From: UBA2387 sp019454665
GTDB taxonomy: Bacteria; Armatimonadota; Fimbriimonadia; Fimbriimonadales; Fimbriimonadaceae
NCBI GenBank assembly: GCA_045862995.1
Contig: BTVX01000007.1
Coordinates: 62,001-126,000, forward strand
Direction of reading: 5' to 3'
DNA length: 64,000 nt
Shown: piece after piece, positions 1-8,424 of the stretch
How the letters are laid out: each line of letters begins with the position of its first letter
How positions within the stretch are numbered: the first letter of the stretch is position 1
The notes under the pieces: model-generated
The model's database searches: none
What the model saw: the letters and a program-made list of their open reading frames with translations, nothing else
What the model was told of the DNA's origin: nothing
Position numbers and translations under genes: made by a program

Positions 1-162
1 GCCTCGCACCAAACGGCGTTGGCGATGCTGCTCGAACGAGACGGGCAGCTGGTCGAGGCATCCGAGGCTCGGGCAAACCTCGGCGAACTGGATCGCTACG
101 ACCAAGATGCGATTTCTCGGCTCGAGATCGAACTCGATGAAGCAGAATCGGCCAAGCCATAG
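1..162 (+). CDS. C-terminal end of an unidentified protein (partial)
   Basis: The frame is open from the first base of the window and stops at a TAG at 160-162, giving the last 53 residues of a protein whose start lies outside. The visible part is Ala/Glu/Leu-rich, looks helical and acidic, and could be the end of a TPR-type or other helical protein. No motif identifies it. The MFS transporter starts 29 bases later on the same strand, so the two may be co-transcribed. Confidence 0.6.
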   Translation, partial: ASHQTALAMLLERDGQLVEASEARANLGELDRYDQDAISRLEIELDEAESAKP

Positions 163-191
163 GGCATACTGCGCGGAAGCTGCGAGGCCTC

Positions 192-1523
192 ATGGCTGAA
201 ACGACCCCTACGGAAAACACGTCCACGATTTGGAAGGTGATCGGCGCCAGTTCGGCGGGCACGCTCATCGAGTGGTACGACTTCTACATCTTCGGCAGTC
301 TGGCCACCACGCTCGCGCCGGCGTTCTATCCCAAGGGCAACGACACGTTGGCGCTCATCAGCACTTTGGCGACCTTCGCCACCGGCTTCATCGTTCGCCC
401 CTTCGGCGCGCTCGTGTTCGGTCGGCTGGGCGACTTGGTCGGTCGAAAGACGACGTTCATGCTCACCCTGCTGCTCATGGGCGGGGCCACGTTCGCGATC
501 GGACTCCTGCCCACCTACGCGCAGATCGGCTACGCGGCCCCCGCGCTGCTGCTGCTCCTCCGCTTGATTCAAGGCTTGGCGCTCGGCGGCGAGTACGGGG
601 GCGCGGCCACGTATGTTGCTGAACACGCGCCCTTGGGCAAACGCGGGTTCTACACGTCGTTCATCCAGACGACGGCGACGCTGGGGCTGTTCGTCTCGCT
701 TGGCGTCATCTTGGCGGTCAGCCAATCTATGAGCAAGGAATCGTTTGCCGACTGGGGTTGGCGCATTCCGTTCCTCATCTCGATCGTGCTCATCGCCGTG
801 AGCTACCAGATTCGGACGCGGATGGCGGAGTCGCCCCTGTTCGCCCAACTCAAAGCTGCGGGCAAAACGTCCACCAACCCGCTGCGCGAATCGTTCGCCA
901 ACCCCGAGAACCGCCGCATGGTGCTCATCGCCCTCTTCGGCGCAACGATGGGCCAGGGCGTCGTTTGGTACACGGGCCAGTTCTACGCCCTGTACTTCCT
1001 GCAGACCACGTTGCTCGTCGACAAGGTCGTGGCAACGCAGATCATCGCCATCGCGCTCCTGTTGGGAACGCCGTTCTTCATCGTGTTCGGCGCGCTCTCG
1101 GACAAGATCGGGCGCAAGGGCATCATGATCGCCGGCATGGTGCTGGCCGTGGCCCTCTACTATCCGATCTACATGGCGATGACCAAGGCGGCGGGCTGGA
1201 ACGGGACGGCCTCGGCGAATCCGAACGTCGTGTTGCTCAGTCTGCTCGTGTTCGTCCAGGTGTTGTTTGTCACCATGGTCTACGGCCCGATCGCGGCGTT
1301 CTTGGTCGAGCTCTTCCCGACGCGCATCCGCTACACCTCGATGTCGGTGCCCTATCACATCGGCAACGGCGTTTTCGGCGGGTTGGTGCCCATGATCGGC
1401 ACGGCCGCGGTGAGCGCGACCGGGAACATCTACGCCGGGCTTTGGTACCCGATGGTCATCGCCGCGGTCACAGCCATCATCGGCGGACTGTTCATCCGCG
1501 AGCGAACGGTGACCGAAGCCTGA
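192..1523 (+). CDS. MFS transporter, metabolite:H+ symporter (MHS) family
   Basis: A 443-residue polytopic membrane protein with about 12 hydrophobic segments. The N-terminus with IEWYDFYIFGS in the first membrane segment and the loop 2-3 signature GRLGDLVGRK are typical of the MHS branch of the major facilitator superfamily (ProP, ShiA and KgtP relatives). A second copy of the loop signature (GALSDKIGRK) occurs at mid-protein, as expected for the duplicated MFS fold. Family members import osmolytes, dicarboxylates or aromatic acids with protons. The substrate cannot be told from sequence. The ATG start places the acidic N-terminus in the cytoplasm. The length is normal for the family. Confidence 0.9.
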   Translation: MAETTPTENTSTIWKVIGASSAGTLIEWYDFYIFGSLATTLAPAFYPKGNDTLALISTLATFATGFIVRPFGALVFGRLGDLVGRKTTFMLTLLLMGGATFAIGLLPTYAQIGYAAPALLLLLRLIQGLALGGEYGGAATYVAEHAPLGKRGFYTSFIQTTATLGLFVSLGVILAVSQSMSKESFADWGWRIPFLISIVLIAVSYQIRTRMAESPLFAQLKAAGKTSTNPLRESFANPENRRMVLIALFGATMGQGVVWYTGQFYALYFLQTTLLVDKVVATQIIAIALLLGTPFFIVFGALSDKIGRKGIMIAGMVLAVALYYPIYMAMTKAAGWNGTASANPNVVLLSLLVFVQVLFVTMVYGPIAAFLVELFPTRIRYTSMSVPYHIGNGVFGGLVPMIGTAAVSATGNIYAGLWYPMVIAAVTAIIGGLFIRERTVTEA

Positions 1524-1607
1524 GTTTTTGCGGTGCGTTCGGCCATCGCCAATCGTCATTACGGTAAGCCGCGCCGTGTCCGGATGCGGTTTCCATCAGG
1601 ACCCAAG

Positions 1608-2105
1608 ATGAAACGACTCGCTTTGCTCCTTGGTGTGGCGGCGCTCACCGTCCCCGCTCTCGCTCAAGACGTCAAGCCCCTCGGCATGTCCGTCAAGGGC
1701 GGCCTCTTCTTCCCCAGCAAGAAATCCGCGCGCGACCAGGGCGCGAACTGGTTCACGCTGGGCATTGACTACAAGCTCAAGGACCTCAAGTTCGGCGACG
1801 GACCCGACGGCATGAACACGTCGCTCGTCCTCTCTGCCGACTACGTGTCGAAGGGCGACTTCCGGCACACGCCGGTCATGGCGAACTACGTCGTCCGACG
1901 CAACGAGGTGTACTACTTCGCCGGCGCGGGCTTCGGTTTCGTCAAGACCCCGTCGGAAGGCAACCAGACGCGATTCGCCTACCAGATCGGCGTGGGCAAA
2001 GACTTCCAGCGCGGAGGCAATCCCCTGTTCGTGGAAGGCCGCTGGATCGGCAACGCGAAAGACGAAGTCAGTGGCTTCGCCATCTCCGTCGGCATCCGCC
2101 TGTAA
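1608..2105 (+). CDS. Small secreted beta-barrel-like protein
   Basis: A 165-residue protein starting at the ATG that follows a Shine-Dalgarno-like CAGGA. The first 20 residues (MKRLALLLGVAALTVPALAQ) form a classical signal peptide ending in an AxA-type cleavage site. The mature part alternates polar and hydrophobic residues with many Gly and aromatics and ends in a strand-like segment (AISVGIRL), which suggests a small outer-membrane beta-barrel. An in-frame upstream ATG would bury the signal peptide and was not used. Function unknown. The assignment to the outer membrane is an inference. Confidence 0.65.
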   Translation: MKRLALLLGVAALTVPALAQDVKPLGMSVKGGLFFPSKKSARDQGANWFTLGIDYKLKDLKFGDGPDGMNTSLVLSADYVSKGDFRHTPVMANYVVRRNEVYYFAGAGFGFVKTPSEGNQTRFAYQIGVGKDFQRGGNPLFVEGRWIGNAKDEVSGFAISVGIRL

Positions 2106-2125
2106 GGCGATTCGGAACCCACTCG

Positions 2126-2157
2126 AGGCGCGGGACCGGACCAAGGACCCGCGCCTT
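2126..2157 (+). terminator. Hairpin terminator after the barrel gene
   Basis: A 9-bp stem (AGGCGCGGG pairing with CCCGCGCCT), extended by a further CC/GG pair across a mismatch, is followed by a T-rich stretch (TTGATTCTGTCT). It lies 20 bases behind the stop codon at 2105 and before the sigma factor promoter, so it probably separates the two units. Confidence 0.6.
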
Positions 2158-2205
2158 GATTCTGTCTGACAGACCGGGGTGAACAATCGGGATCGGGAGG
2201 CGTTG

Positions 2206-2211
2206 TACCAT
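2206..2211 (+). promoter_or_regulatory. -10 box (TACCAT) of the sigma/anti-sigma operon, leaderless type
   Basis: TACCAT ends 7 bases before the ATG at 2219. No convincing -35 element is seen. The position implies that transcription starts at or next to the start codon. Confidence 0.45.
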
Positions 2212-2218
2212 GCTGGTT

Positions 2219-2836
2219 ATGGCTGCAGCGTCCCTGTCTGTGACGACCATGAGATCGCTCGATCGAGCCGACGAACTCGCGCTGATTGAACGCGCGCGAC
2301 GGCGTGATTTCGACGCGTTCGGTCGGCTCGTGGACGCCTACCAACACCGCGTGTTCGGGTTCGCCAAGCGGTTCGTCAAGGATCGCGAAGAGGCCGCCGA
2401 CATCACCCAAGAGGTCTTCGTCCGCGCGTTCCAGAACTTCGAACGCTTCGACGCCCGCGCGCCGCTTCGCACGTGGCTGTTCCGCATCGCCTACAACCTG
2501 TGCGTAGACAAGGCGCGTCGGCTCGACCGACAACCCATCGAATACCGCATTGACGGCAACGTCGAAGGGGAAGAACCCATTGAGGTCATGGACGATCGGT
2601 GGAACCCGGAAGCCATGGTGCTCGACGAAGAGTTGTTGCAGCGGGTTGAAGACGGGATCGCGACCATGAGCGAGAAACTGCGGTCCGTGCTTCTTTTGCA
2701 CGACCGGGAAGATTTGCAGTACGACGAGATCGCCGACGTGCTCAACGTCCCCATTGGGACGGTCAAGAGCCGGCTGTTTTTGGCCAGGGCGCAGCTCAAG
2801 CAAGTGCTCTCCGAATACCTGGAGGCAAAGCGATGA
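2219..2836 (+). CDS. ECF-type RNA polymerase sigma factor
   Basis: A 205-residue sigma-70 family protein of the extracytoplasmic function (RpoE/SigW-like) group. Region 2 is visible around ADITQEVFVRAFQNF, followed by the aromatic region-2 motif RTWLFRIAYNLCVD. Region 4 has a helix-turn-helix (EIADVLNVPIGTVKSRL). Region 3 is absent, as usual for ECF factors. The start was set at the second ATG because a TACCAT box sits 7 bases upstream, and an alternative ATG at 2210 lies inside that box. It overlaps the next gene by ATGA, so the pair is translationally coupled with its probable anti-sigma factor, a membrane protein. Its regulon is unknown. Confidence 0.93.
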   Translation: MAAASLSVTTMRSLDRADELALIERARRRDFDAFGRLVDAYQHRVFGFAKRFVKDREEAADITQEVFVRAFQNFERFDARAPLRTWLFRIAYNLCVDKARRLDRQPIEYRIDGNVEGEEPIEVMDDRWNPEAMVLDEELLQRVEDGIATMSEKLRSVLLLHDREDLQYDEIADVLNVPIGTVKSRLFLARAQLKQVLSEYLEAKR

Positions 2837-3318
2837 AGAATCAGAGGGACTTCGACAAACAGATTCTGGCCGCGGCATGGGACGATTCGCCCCTCGCGCC
2901 GGATGCCGAACGGATGCTGGACGCGCGCCTTCGCGGTGACGACCAGCGGCTGGTGTCGCACGCCGTCGCCAATCTGGAGCAAGACGAACTCAGCATGGCT
3001 TGGCGCAGCACGCTCAACGAGCGACTGCTCGAACTCCAGCCCGCCAAACGCAAGGCGTGGTGGACTCTCGCTTGGCGACCCGTGTTGGCGACCGGCTTGG
3101 CCGCCTCGGTCCTGACGATCGCGTTCCTTCGAACAGGGCCCGCACCGTCGTCCCATGCCGAGAGCCTGGAGGGCGAACTGATTCGGATTCACCTCGATTC
3201 CGCCGCCGCCTTGGATCTTGCCGGGACCGGCTTGGTCCCCCACGAGGTGGCTTCGGCCCGGCCTGCTCCCGTCGAGGAGGAGCTCGACTGGTCCAGCGTT
3301 GATCTCGACCTCTTGTGA
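2833..3318 (+). CDS. Probable membrane-anchored anti-sigma factor
   Basis: A 161-residue protein with a cytoplasmic N-terminal half, one membrane helix at about residues 78-100 and a short acidic outer domain ending in WSSVDLDLL. Its position between an ECF sigma gene (4-base overlap) and an RseB-like gene (1-base overlap, TGATG) is the standard arrangement of an RseA-type anti-sigma factor. No zinc-binding HxxxCxxC motif is visible, so it is not of the zinc anti-sigma type. The role rests on context and topology, since the sequence itself is weakly conserved. Confidence 0.75.
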   Translation: MKNQRDFDKQILAAAWDDSPLAPDAERMLDARLRGDDQRLVSHAVANLEQDELSMAWRSTLNERLLELQPAKRKAWWTLAWRPVLATGLAASVLTIAFLRTGPAPSSHAESLEGELIRIHLDSAAALDLAGTGLVPHEVASARPAPVEEELDWSSVDLDLL

Positions 3319-4277
3319 TGTCTCGCACTCTTGCCACCATCGCCGCATTCGCCGGGTTGGGACTGCTTGCGCTTGCGCAAGACGGCCCAAGTCGAGCCTT
3401 TGACCTGCTCAAGCGAGTCGTTGACGGCAGCAACCAGGTGGACTACAGCGGCAAGCGGGTCATCGAATTCAAGGTCGGGCCCGACATGAAGGCCCATACG
3501 GAACTCGTCCTCCGCTCGCAGGGACGCACACGCATTGACTTTCCGCAGGGGTCGTCTCTGTCGGGGCAGGTCATCGTCGAGGTCCCCGATCGGCGCGAGC
3601 ATTATTTCCCGGACAGCAACGAGATCCGCATCCTTCCCCCGCGGCGACAAGATGCTGTGGATCGCCTCAAGTTCTTCGTGGATCAGAAGTCGCGCTTCAG
3701 GTTCGACGTTGCCAACGGTGGTCGAGTGGCGGGACGAAACACCCAGATGATCACCGTTTCCGATACCAAGGGCAACAAGATTCAGGAACTCTGGATTGAC
3801 GACCAGAAGCCGCTTGTGCTCAAGCGAACGATGTTCGATCCCGTGGGCACGCTGGTCGGCCAGTTCGAGTTCGTGACGATTGACTTCAGTCCGCGTATTC
3901 CCCGCGACGCCTTCCGAATCCGACGCCGAGGCGCGACCTACGTGACCGTGGAGCAACACGCCGAGAGGCTCGCCAAAGAGAAGGGATTCGCCCCGGCCCT
4001 GCTTCGCGACGGGCAAGCCAAGCTCGAATTCGCCGAGATGCGGCAGTTCATGGGCAAGGACGTCTTTGTCCAAGTCTACGAGTACGAGGGCAAGCGGTTG
4101 ACGCTGTTTCAGGTCGAGAAGGACCTGGATACATCTCGCCTCGGGCGCATGGGCAGGAATGTCACCGTCCACACGTGGACTTCGTCCGGACGGTCGTTCG
4201 CGTTGCTCGGCGAGTTGGCCAAAGGCAAGCTCGAGGACCTTGCGCGGAAGGTTTCTGAGCGTCGTTCTGAATCGTAA
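3318..4277 (+). CDS. RseB/MucB-like periplasmic regulator (LolA-like fold)
   Basis: A 319-residue secreted protein with a short signal peptide ending in LLALAQ. The N-terminal 200 residues carry the half-barrel pattern of the MucB/RseB and LolA superfamily (repeated strands such as VDYSGKRVIEF and LWIDDQKPLVLKRTMFD). A smaller domain follows. In Proteobacteria RseB senses lipopolysaccharide and protects RseA from cleavage. By analogy this protein would modulate the upstream anti-sigma factor. The ATG overlaps the anti-sigma stop codon by one base, and a GTG one codon earlier is possible. It could instead be an outer-membrane lipoprotein-sorting-type protein, but the operon favours RseB. Confidence 0.72.
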   Translation: MSRTLATIAAFAGLGLLALAQDGPSRAFDLLKRVVDGSNQVDYSGKRVIEFKVGPDMKAHTELVLRSQGRTRIDFPQGSSLSGQVIVEVPDRREHYFPDSNEIRILPPRRQDAVDRLKFFVDQKSRFRFDVANGGRVAGRNTQMITVSDTKGNKIQELWIDDQKPLVLKRTMFDPVGTLVGQFEFVTIDFSPRIPRDAFRIRRRGATYVTVEQHAERLAKEKGFAPALLRDGQAKLEFAEMRQFMGKDVFVQVYEYEGKRLTLFQVEKDLDTSRLGRMGRNVTVHTWTSSGRSFALLGELAKGKLEDLARKVSERRSES

Positions 4278-4293
4278 GACGGGCGACCGACGT

Positions 4294-4299
4294 TATACT
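4294..4299 (+). promoter_or_regulatory. -10 box (TATACT) of the PBP1A/PBP2 operon, leaderless type
   Basis: TATACT ends 8 bases before the GTG start of the PBP1A gene and lies just after the stop codon of the preceding gene. No clear -35 element. It suggests an mRNA that starts at the start codon. Confidence 0.5.
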
Positions 4300-4307
4300 C
4301 TACTGTA

Positions 4308-6554
4308 GTGGCAACCGCCAAGGCCGCATCCGGTCGCAAACCGAACGTCAAGCAGAGGCGCTTCCGCGTCCTGAAGCTTGTCGTTGCCTATGGGTTCCTT
4401 CTGGGTCTGGTTGGTGCGACGGCTTGCGGCGTGTACTTCGCGGGCAAGCTCCGCGAGGCCAACGCCATGATTCCGACGTTGCCGGCGGTGATGGAGGAAC
4501 TCAGCCTCCAGCCCTCGGTGATCGTCGCCGCCGATGGCACCGAACTCTACCGGGTGACCAACGAGTACCGAAAGCCGGTCGAGTACGACAACATCCCGCA
4601 GTTGGTCATTGACGCGACGCTCGCCGCCGAGGACAAGCGCTTCTTCCAACATTCCGGTATTGACTACATGTCGCTGGCCGGCATGCTCATGGAGTCGGCC
4701 GGCGAAGGCCGGGTCACGCGAGGCGCCAGCACGCTGACGATGCAGATCGCCAAGCGCGTGTACACCAGCCCGGTCAAGTCCATGGACCGCAAAGTGCAGG
4801 ACATGGCGCTCGCCGTCGTCATCGAGCGTCAACTGGCGAAGTGGCAGATTCTGGAGCTGTACCTGAACCAGGTCTACTACGGCGAGGGTGCCTATGGCAT
4901 CCAAGCGGCGGCGGACGTGTACTTTGGCAAGACGCTTGATGAACTCACGCTGGGCGAGGCCGCTCTGCTCGCACGCTGCGTGCGACGTCCGAGCCGCGAA
5001 AACCCGTTCGTCAACGAGGACAAGGCGCGCGAGAACCGCGATCTGGTCTTGGCGATCATGCTCGAGGAGCAGATGATCACGCGGGACGAGTACGAAGCGG
5101 CCCTCCGCGAGACGATCACGCTGAAGAAGCGGGCGTTTGGGTCGGGCGCGCGGCGTCTGGCCGCACCGTACTTCGTGGACGCGGTTCTTGACGAGTTGGC
5201 CAAGAACGGGATTGACATCTCGGAAGGCGGGTACCGGGTCGAAACCGCGCTCGACCCGAGGATGCAGGCGGTGGCCGAGAAGCAAGTCGTCGAGACCGTC
5301 AGGGCCAACAAGAACTTGAGGGTGGCCACGGGTGCGTTCCTTGTCATGAACCGCCGTGGCGAGATTCTGGCGATGGTCGGGGGCGTGGATTACGAACGCA
5401 ACCAGTACAACATGACGACCCAGGGCCGACGGCAGCCTGGCTCGTCGTTCAAGCCGTTCGTTTATGCCACGGCCTTCGAGACGGGTTCTTGGTCGCCGAC
5501 CAAAGGCGTGTCCAATGCCCGGTTGACCTACCCGCCTGCGTTTCCGGGTGCGAAGCCGTGGACCGTTCACAACTCCAGCGACAAGTACGGCGGGCATGTT
5601 TCGATCCGAACGGCGTTCGCCTTCAGCTACAACGTGTGCGCGGTGCGTGTGATGGAAGCCACAGGCGCCTCCCGCGTAGCGAGCTTTGCGGCGACCAATT
5701 TCGGGTTCGAGAGCAAGCTCGATCCCGTGCTTCCCCTGGCTTTGGGAGCCACGGCCGTGTCCCCGCTCGAGATGGCGCGTGGGTACAGCGTGTTCATGCT
5801 CGGGGGCGACCGCGTCGAACCTCGACTGATCACCCGCGTCATCGGTCCCGACAAAGAGGTGCTCCGCAGCTTCCAGCCCGAATACACGAGAAACGTCCTG
5901 AGTGCCGCTGTAGCCGAACAGATGGACTACCTGATGCGTTCGGTGGTGACCAGCGGCACGGGCACAGCGGCGAAGAGCGTCGCCAACGCCCGCGGCAAGA
6001 CCGGGACCACCTCCGACAATCGCGACGCGTGGTTCTGCGGCTACACGGACGAACTGCTCGGCATCGGATGGGTGGCCAACGAACAACGCGAAGGCGACCG
6101 GTGGGTGTATCCTCCGATGCATCCCAGGGCCTTTGGAGGCACGGTCACGGTCAAAATGTGGGCGCCGATCATGGGCGCTTGCCAGAAACTGCTCGGCGAA
6201 GAGGCTCGCGAGTTCGAAACGCCCCGGTGGATGGGCAACTGGGACGACGAGCCGGCCGACATCAGACCCGCCGAGCAAGATGTGGTCGAACCGCCCGTGG
6301 AGGAGCCGCCCATCCGCGAAGAGGACCTGATCCAGCCCCCGGTGACTCCGCCGCTGACGCCTCCGGCCACGGGCGAAACCCGACCATCTGCCGAGCCTCG
6401 CAACGAGAGCGAGTACGTCTACGTCGAGGTCTGCGCCGAGTCGGGCCGACAAGCGGGCTTCTATTGCTCGCCGACGCTGCGCAAGAGGTTTTTGGCTTCC
6501 GAGGCGCCCACGACGGTGTGCCGCGTTCACGGGCCTGGACGTTCGGGAGGTTGA
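4308..6554 (+). CDS. mrcA: Penicillin-binding protein 1A, bifunctional transglycosylase/transpeptidase
   Basis: A 748-residue class A penicillin-binding protein that polymerises and cross-links peptidoglycan in the periplasm. A membrane anchor (about residues 24-47) is followed by the GT51 domain with EDKRFFQHSGID (catalytic Glu near 108) and GASTLTMQIAKR. The transpeptidase domain has the three motifs SSFK (nucleophile Ser379, Lys382), SYN (440-442) and KTGT (564-567). The last 130 residues are a Pro/Glu-rich linker and a short domain with two Cys (EVCAESG and FYCSP). The start is GTG, supported by a -10 box. It is followed after 4 bases by PBP2, so the operon makes both cross-linking enzymes, consistent with wall elongation. 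Confidence 0.95.
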   Translation: MATAKAASGRKPNVKQRRFRVLKLVVAYGFLLGLVGATACGVYFAGKLREANAMIPTLPAVMEELSLQPSVIVAADGTELYRVTNEYRKPVEYDNIPQLVIDATLAAEDKRFFQHSGIDYMSLAGMLMESAGEGRVTRGASTLTMQIAKRVYTSPVKSMDRKVQDMALAVVIERQLAKWQILELYLNQVYYGEGAYGIQAAADVYFGKTLDELTLGEAALLARCVRRPSRENPFVNEDKARENRDLVLAIMLEEQMITRDEYEAALRETITLKKRAFGSGARRLAAPYFVDAVLDELAKNGIDISEGGYRVETALDPRMQAVAEKQVVETVRANKNLRVATGAFLVMNRRGEILAMVGGVDYERNQYNMTTQGRRQPGSSFKPFVYATAFETGSWSPTKGVSNARLTYPPAFPGAKPWTVHNSSDKYGGHVSIRTAFAFSYNVCAVRVMEATGASRVASFAATNFGFESKLDPVLPLALGATAVSPLEMARGYSVFMLGGDRVEPRLITRVIGPDKEVLRSFQPEYTRNVLSAAVAEQMDYLMRSVVTSGTGTAAKSVANARGKTGTTSDNRDAWFCGYTDELLGIGWVANEQREGDRWVYPPMHPRAFGGTVTVKMWAPIMGACQKLLGEEAREFETPRWMGNWDDEPADIRPAEQDVVEPPVEEPPIREEDLIQPPVTPPLTPPATGETRPSAEPRNESEYVYVEVCAESGRQAGFYCSPTLRKRFLASEAPTTVCRVHGPGRSGG

Positions 6555-6558
6555 TCGG

Positions 6559-8424
6559 GTGATTCACGCGCAGCGCAAGCCCGACCTCACCATCCGTGAA
6601 CTCGCGGTGCCGCTCGTGCTGCTGGCCGGCCTCCTCGTCATCGTGTTGAGGCTGTGGTACCTGCAGGTAGTGATCGCCGAAGACCTCGTCGAGCGGGCGA
6701 GCCACACGTACATGAAGATCAGCAGCCCGGCTCCAAGGGGTCTGGTCTACGATCGAGACGGCACCCTGCTCGCCGGTGTGAGGAGCGAGCTGGTCGTTAC
6801 GGTTCGCCCGATCGCGGTCCAGGAAGACCCCGCGGTACTGGATCGGCTTGCGGCGATTTTGGGCGTAGAGCGAGGTCAGCTGGAGGAGAAAGTGAACGCC
6901 GAGGCCTGGCGTCCCTACGTGCCGGCGCCGGTCCTTCGCGGCGTATCGCTCGACCTGGCCAGTCGCATCGTCGAATCGCGATCCGACCTTCCGGGAGTGG
7001 ACGTATCGGCCACGCCCATGCGCTTCTATCCCGATTCGAGCACCTTGGCCCACATTCTGGGATATGTTTGGTCCGCGAACGAGTCCGATGTCGCCCGCCT
7101 CAAGAAGCTCGGCGTCTCCGCGCCCAAGTTCGTTGGCAAGCTGGGCATCGAATACGCGCACGAGACGTTGCTCATGGGCACCTACGGTCAGGAGCGGATC
7201 GAGGTGGACGCCAAGGGCCGGCCGTTGCGTTTGGTGGGCCGTGACAGCGCGTTGCCAGGGGCTCAGGTTCGGCTCACCGTGAGCTTGGACCTGCAACGCT
7301 ACGCCATGACGGCCCTTGGCGGGCGCAAGGGTGCGGTGGTTGCCTTGGACCCGCGGACGGGCGAGGTCTTGGCCATGGTCAGCGCTCCGACCTACGATGC
7401 CGGTCTCTTCGAAGGGGGCATCTCGCAGGCGGCTTACCAAGCGCTCTCCAACGATCCGGACAAGCCGTTCGTGAACCGGGCGATCCGGGGCCTCTACAGC
7501 CCGGGTTCGACGTTCAAGATCGTTACGACGTTGGCCGCGGTACGGGCGGGCGTGTTCGATGTGTCCCGGCCGAACCCCTGTCCGGGCTACTATCAGGTGG
7601 GCAACCGCCGCGTGCGTTGCATGGGTGTCCACGGGAGCATCAGCTTCATGCGGGCGTTCGAACGGTCGTGCAACACGTACTTTATTGACCTTGCCATGCG
7701 GGCGGGCATCGAGAACCTGCGCGGCACGGCGTTCGAAGTCGGGCTGGGCCATCCGACCGGGGTTGACCTCGTGGGCGAGTCGGGCGGCATTTTCCCGACC
7801 GACGATTGGGTCAAGAAGTGGCGTCCCGACGGCAAGTGGTACCCCGGCGATACGGCCAATGTGGCGATCGGCCAAGGCGAAGTGTCGGCTACCCCGCTCC
7901 AGATGGCGTGCATTGCGGCCCTCATCGCCAACGGTGGCAAGAGCTATCGGCCGCACTTCGTGCACTCCTTCACCGATCCGTTGACGCACAAGGAGCAAAC
8001 GATCCAGCCGGAGGTCTTGGCCGACATCGCTGCGCCGGGCCTGGTCTGGTCGTCGCTGCGGCAAGCGATGGGCCAGGTGATCTCCTCCGGTACGGCGCGT
8101 TCGGCGGCGATCCCCGGGCTGTCGTGGGGCGGCAAGACGGGTTCGACCGAGACGCGCCGCGATCGCAAGACGCACAGCTGGTTCATCGGGTTTGCGCCAC
8201 TGAACGACCCCCAGATCGCCGTTGCGGTGCTCGTGGAGGACGCGGGGCACGGAGGCGAGATCGCCGCCCCCATCGCGCGAGACGTGGTGCGCGCCTACCT
8301 TCAGGGGATTCCGGAGGTGGTGTTGCCCACCGACCCGCCTGCCGACGCTCCCGTCAACTCTGCCCTGACGGCTGCCAGGTCGCTTGCCCTGGCCCGCCAG
8401 TCCTCTGCCGACCCGAGGTCGTAA
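6559..8424 (+). CDS. mrdA: Penicillin-binding protein 2, elongation transpeptidase
   Basis: A 621-residue class B penicillin-binding protein. One N-terminal membrane helix (about residues 13-35) precedes the dimerisation domain (APRGLVYDRDG) and the transpeptidase with STFK (Ser317, Lys320), SCN (370-372) and KTGS (526-529). The segment with WYPGDTANVAIGQG is typical of PBP2/MrdA and separates it from FtsI. It cross-links peptidoglycan together with RodA and MreB in the elongasome. It starts with GTG 4 bases after the PBP1A stop. The unconserved C-terminal tail overlaps the end of a convergent gene by 124 bases. Confidence 0.93.
   Translation: MIHAQRKPDLTIRELAVPLVLLAGLLVIVLRLWYLQVVIAEDLVERASHTYMKISSPAPRGLVYDRDGTLLAGVRSELVVTVRPIAVQEDPAVLDRLAAILGVERGQLEEKVNAEAWRPYVPAPVLRGVSLDLASRIVESRSDLPGVDVSATPMRFYPDSSTLAHILGYVWSANESDVARLKKLGVSAPKFVGKLGIEYAHETLLMGTYGQERIEVDAKGRPLRLVGRDSALPGAQVRLTVSLDLQRYAMTALGGRKGAVVALDPRTGEVLAMVSAPTYDAGLFEGGISQAAYQALSNDPDKPFVNRAIRGLYSPGSTFKIVTTLAAVRAGVFDVSRPNPCPGYYQVGNRRVRCMGVHGSISFMRAFERSCNTYFIDLAMRAGIENLRGTAFEVGLGHPTGVDLVGESGGIFPTDDWVKKWRPDGKWYPGDTANVAIGQGEVSATPLQMACIAALIANGGKSYRPHFVHSFTDPLTHKEQTIQPEVLADIAAPGLVWSSLRQAMGQVISSGTARSAAIPGLSWGGKTGSTETRRDRKTHSWFIGFAPLNDPQIAVAVLVEDAGHGGEIAAPIARDVVRAYLQGIPEVVLPTDPPADAPVNSALTAARSLALARQSSADPRS

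Noticed and set aside
96..1559. Minus-strand open frame of nearly 490 codons antisense to the MFS transporter
   Set aside because: Composition is dominated by Arg, His, Asp and Glu as expected from the reverse frame of a GC-rich gene. The plus-strand MFS protein is a clear family member.
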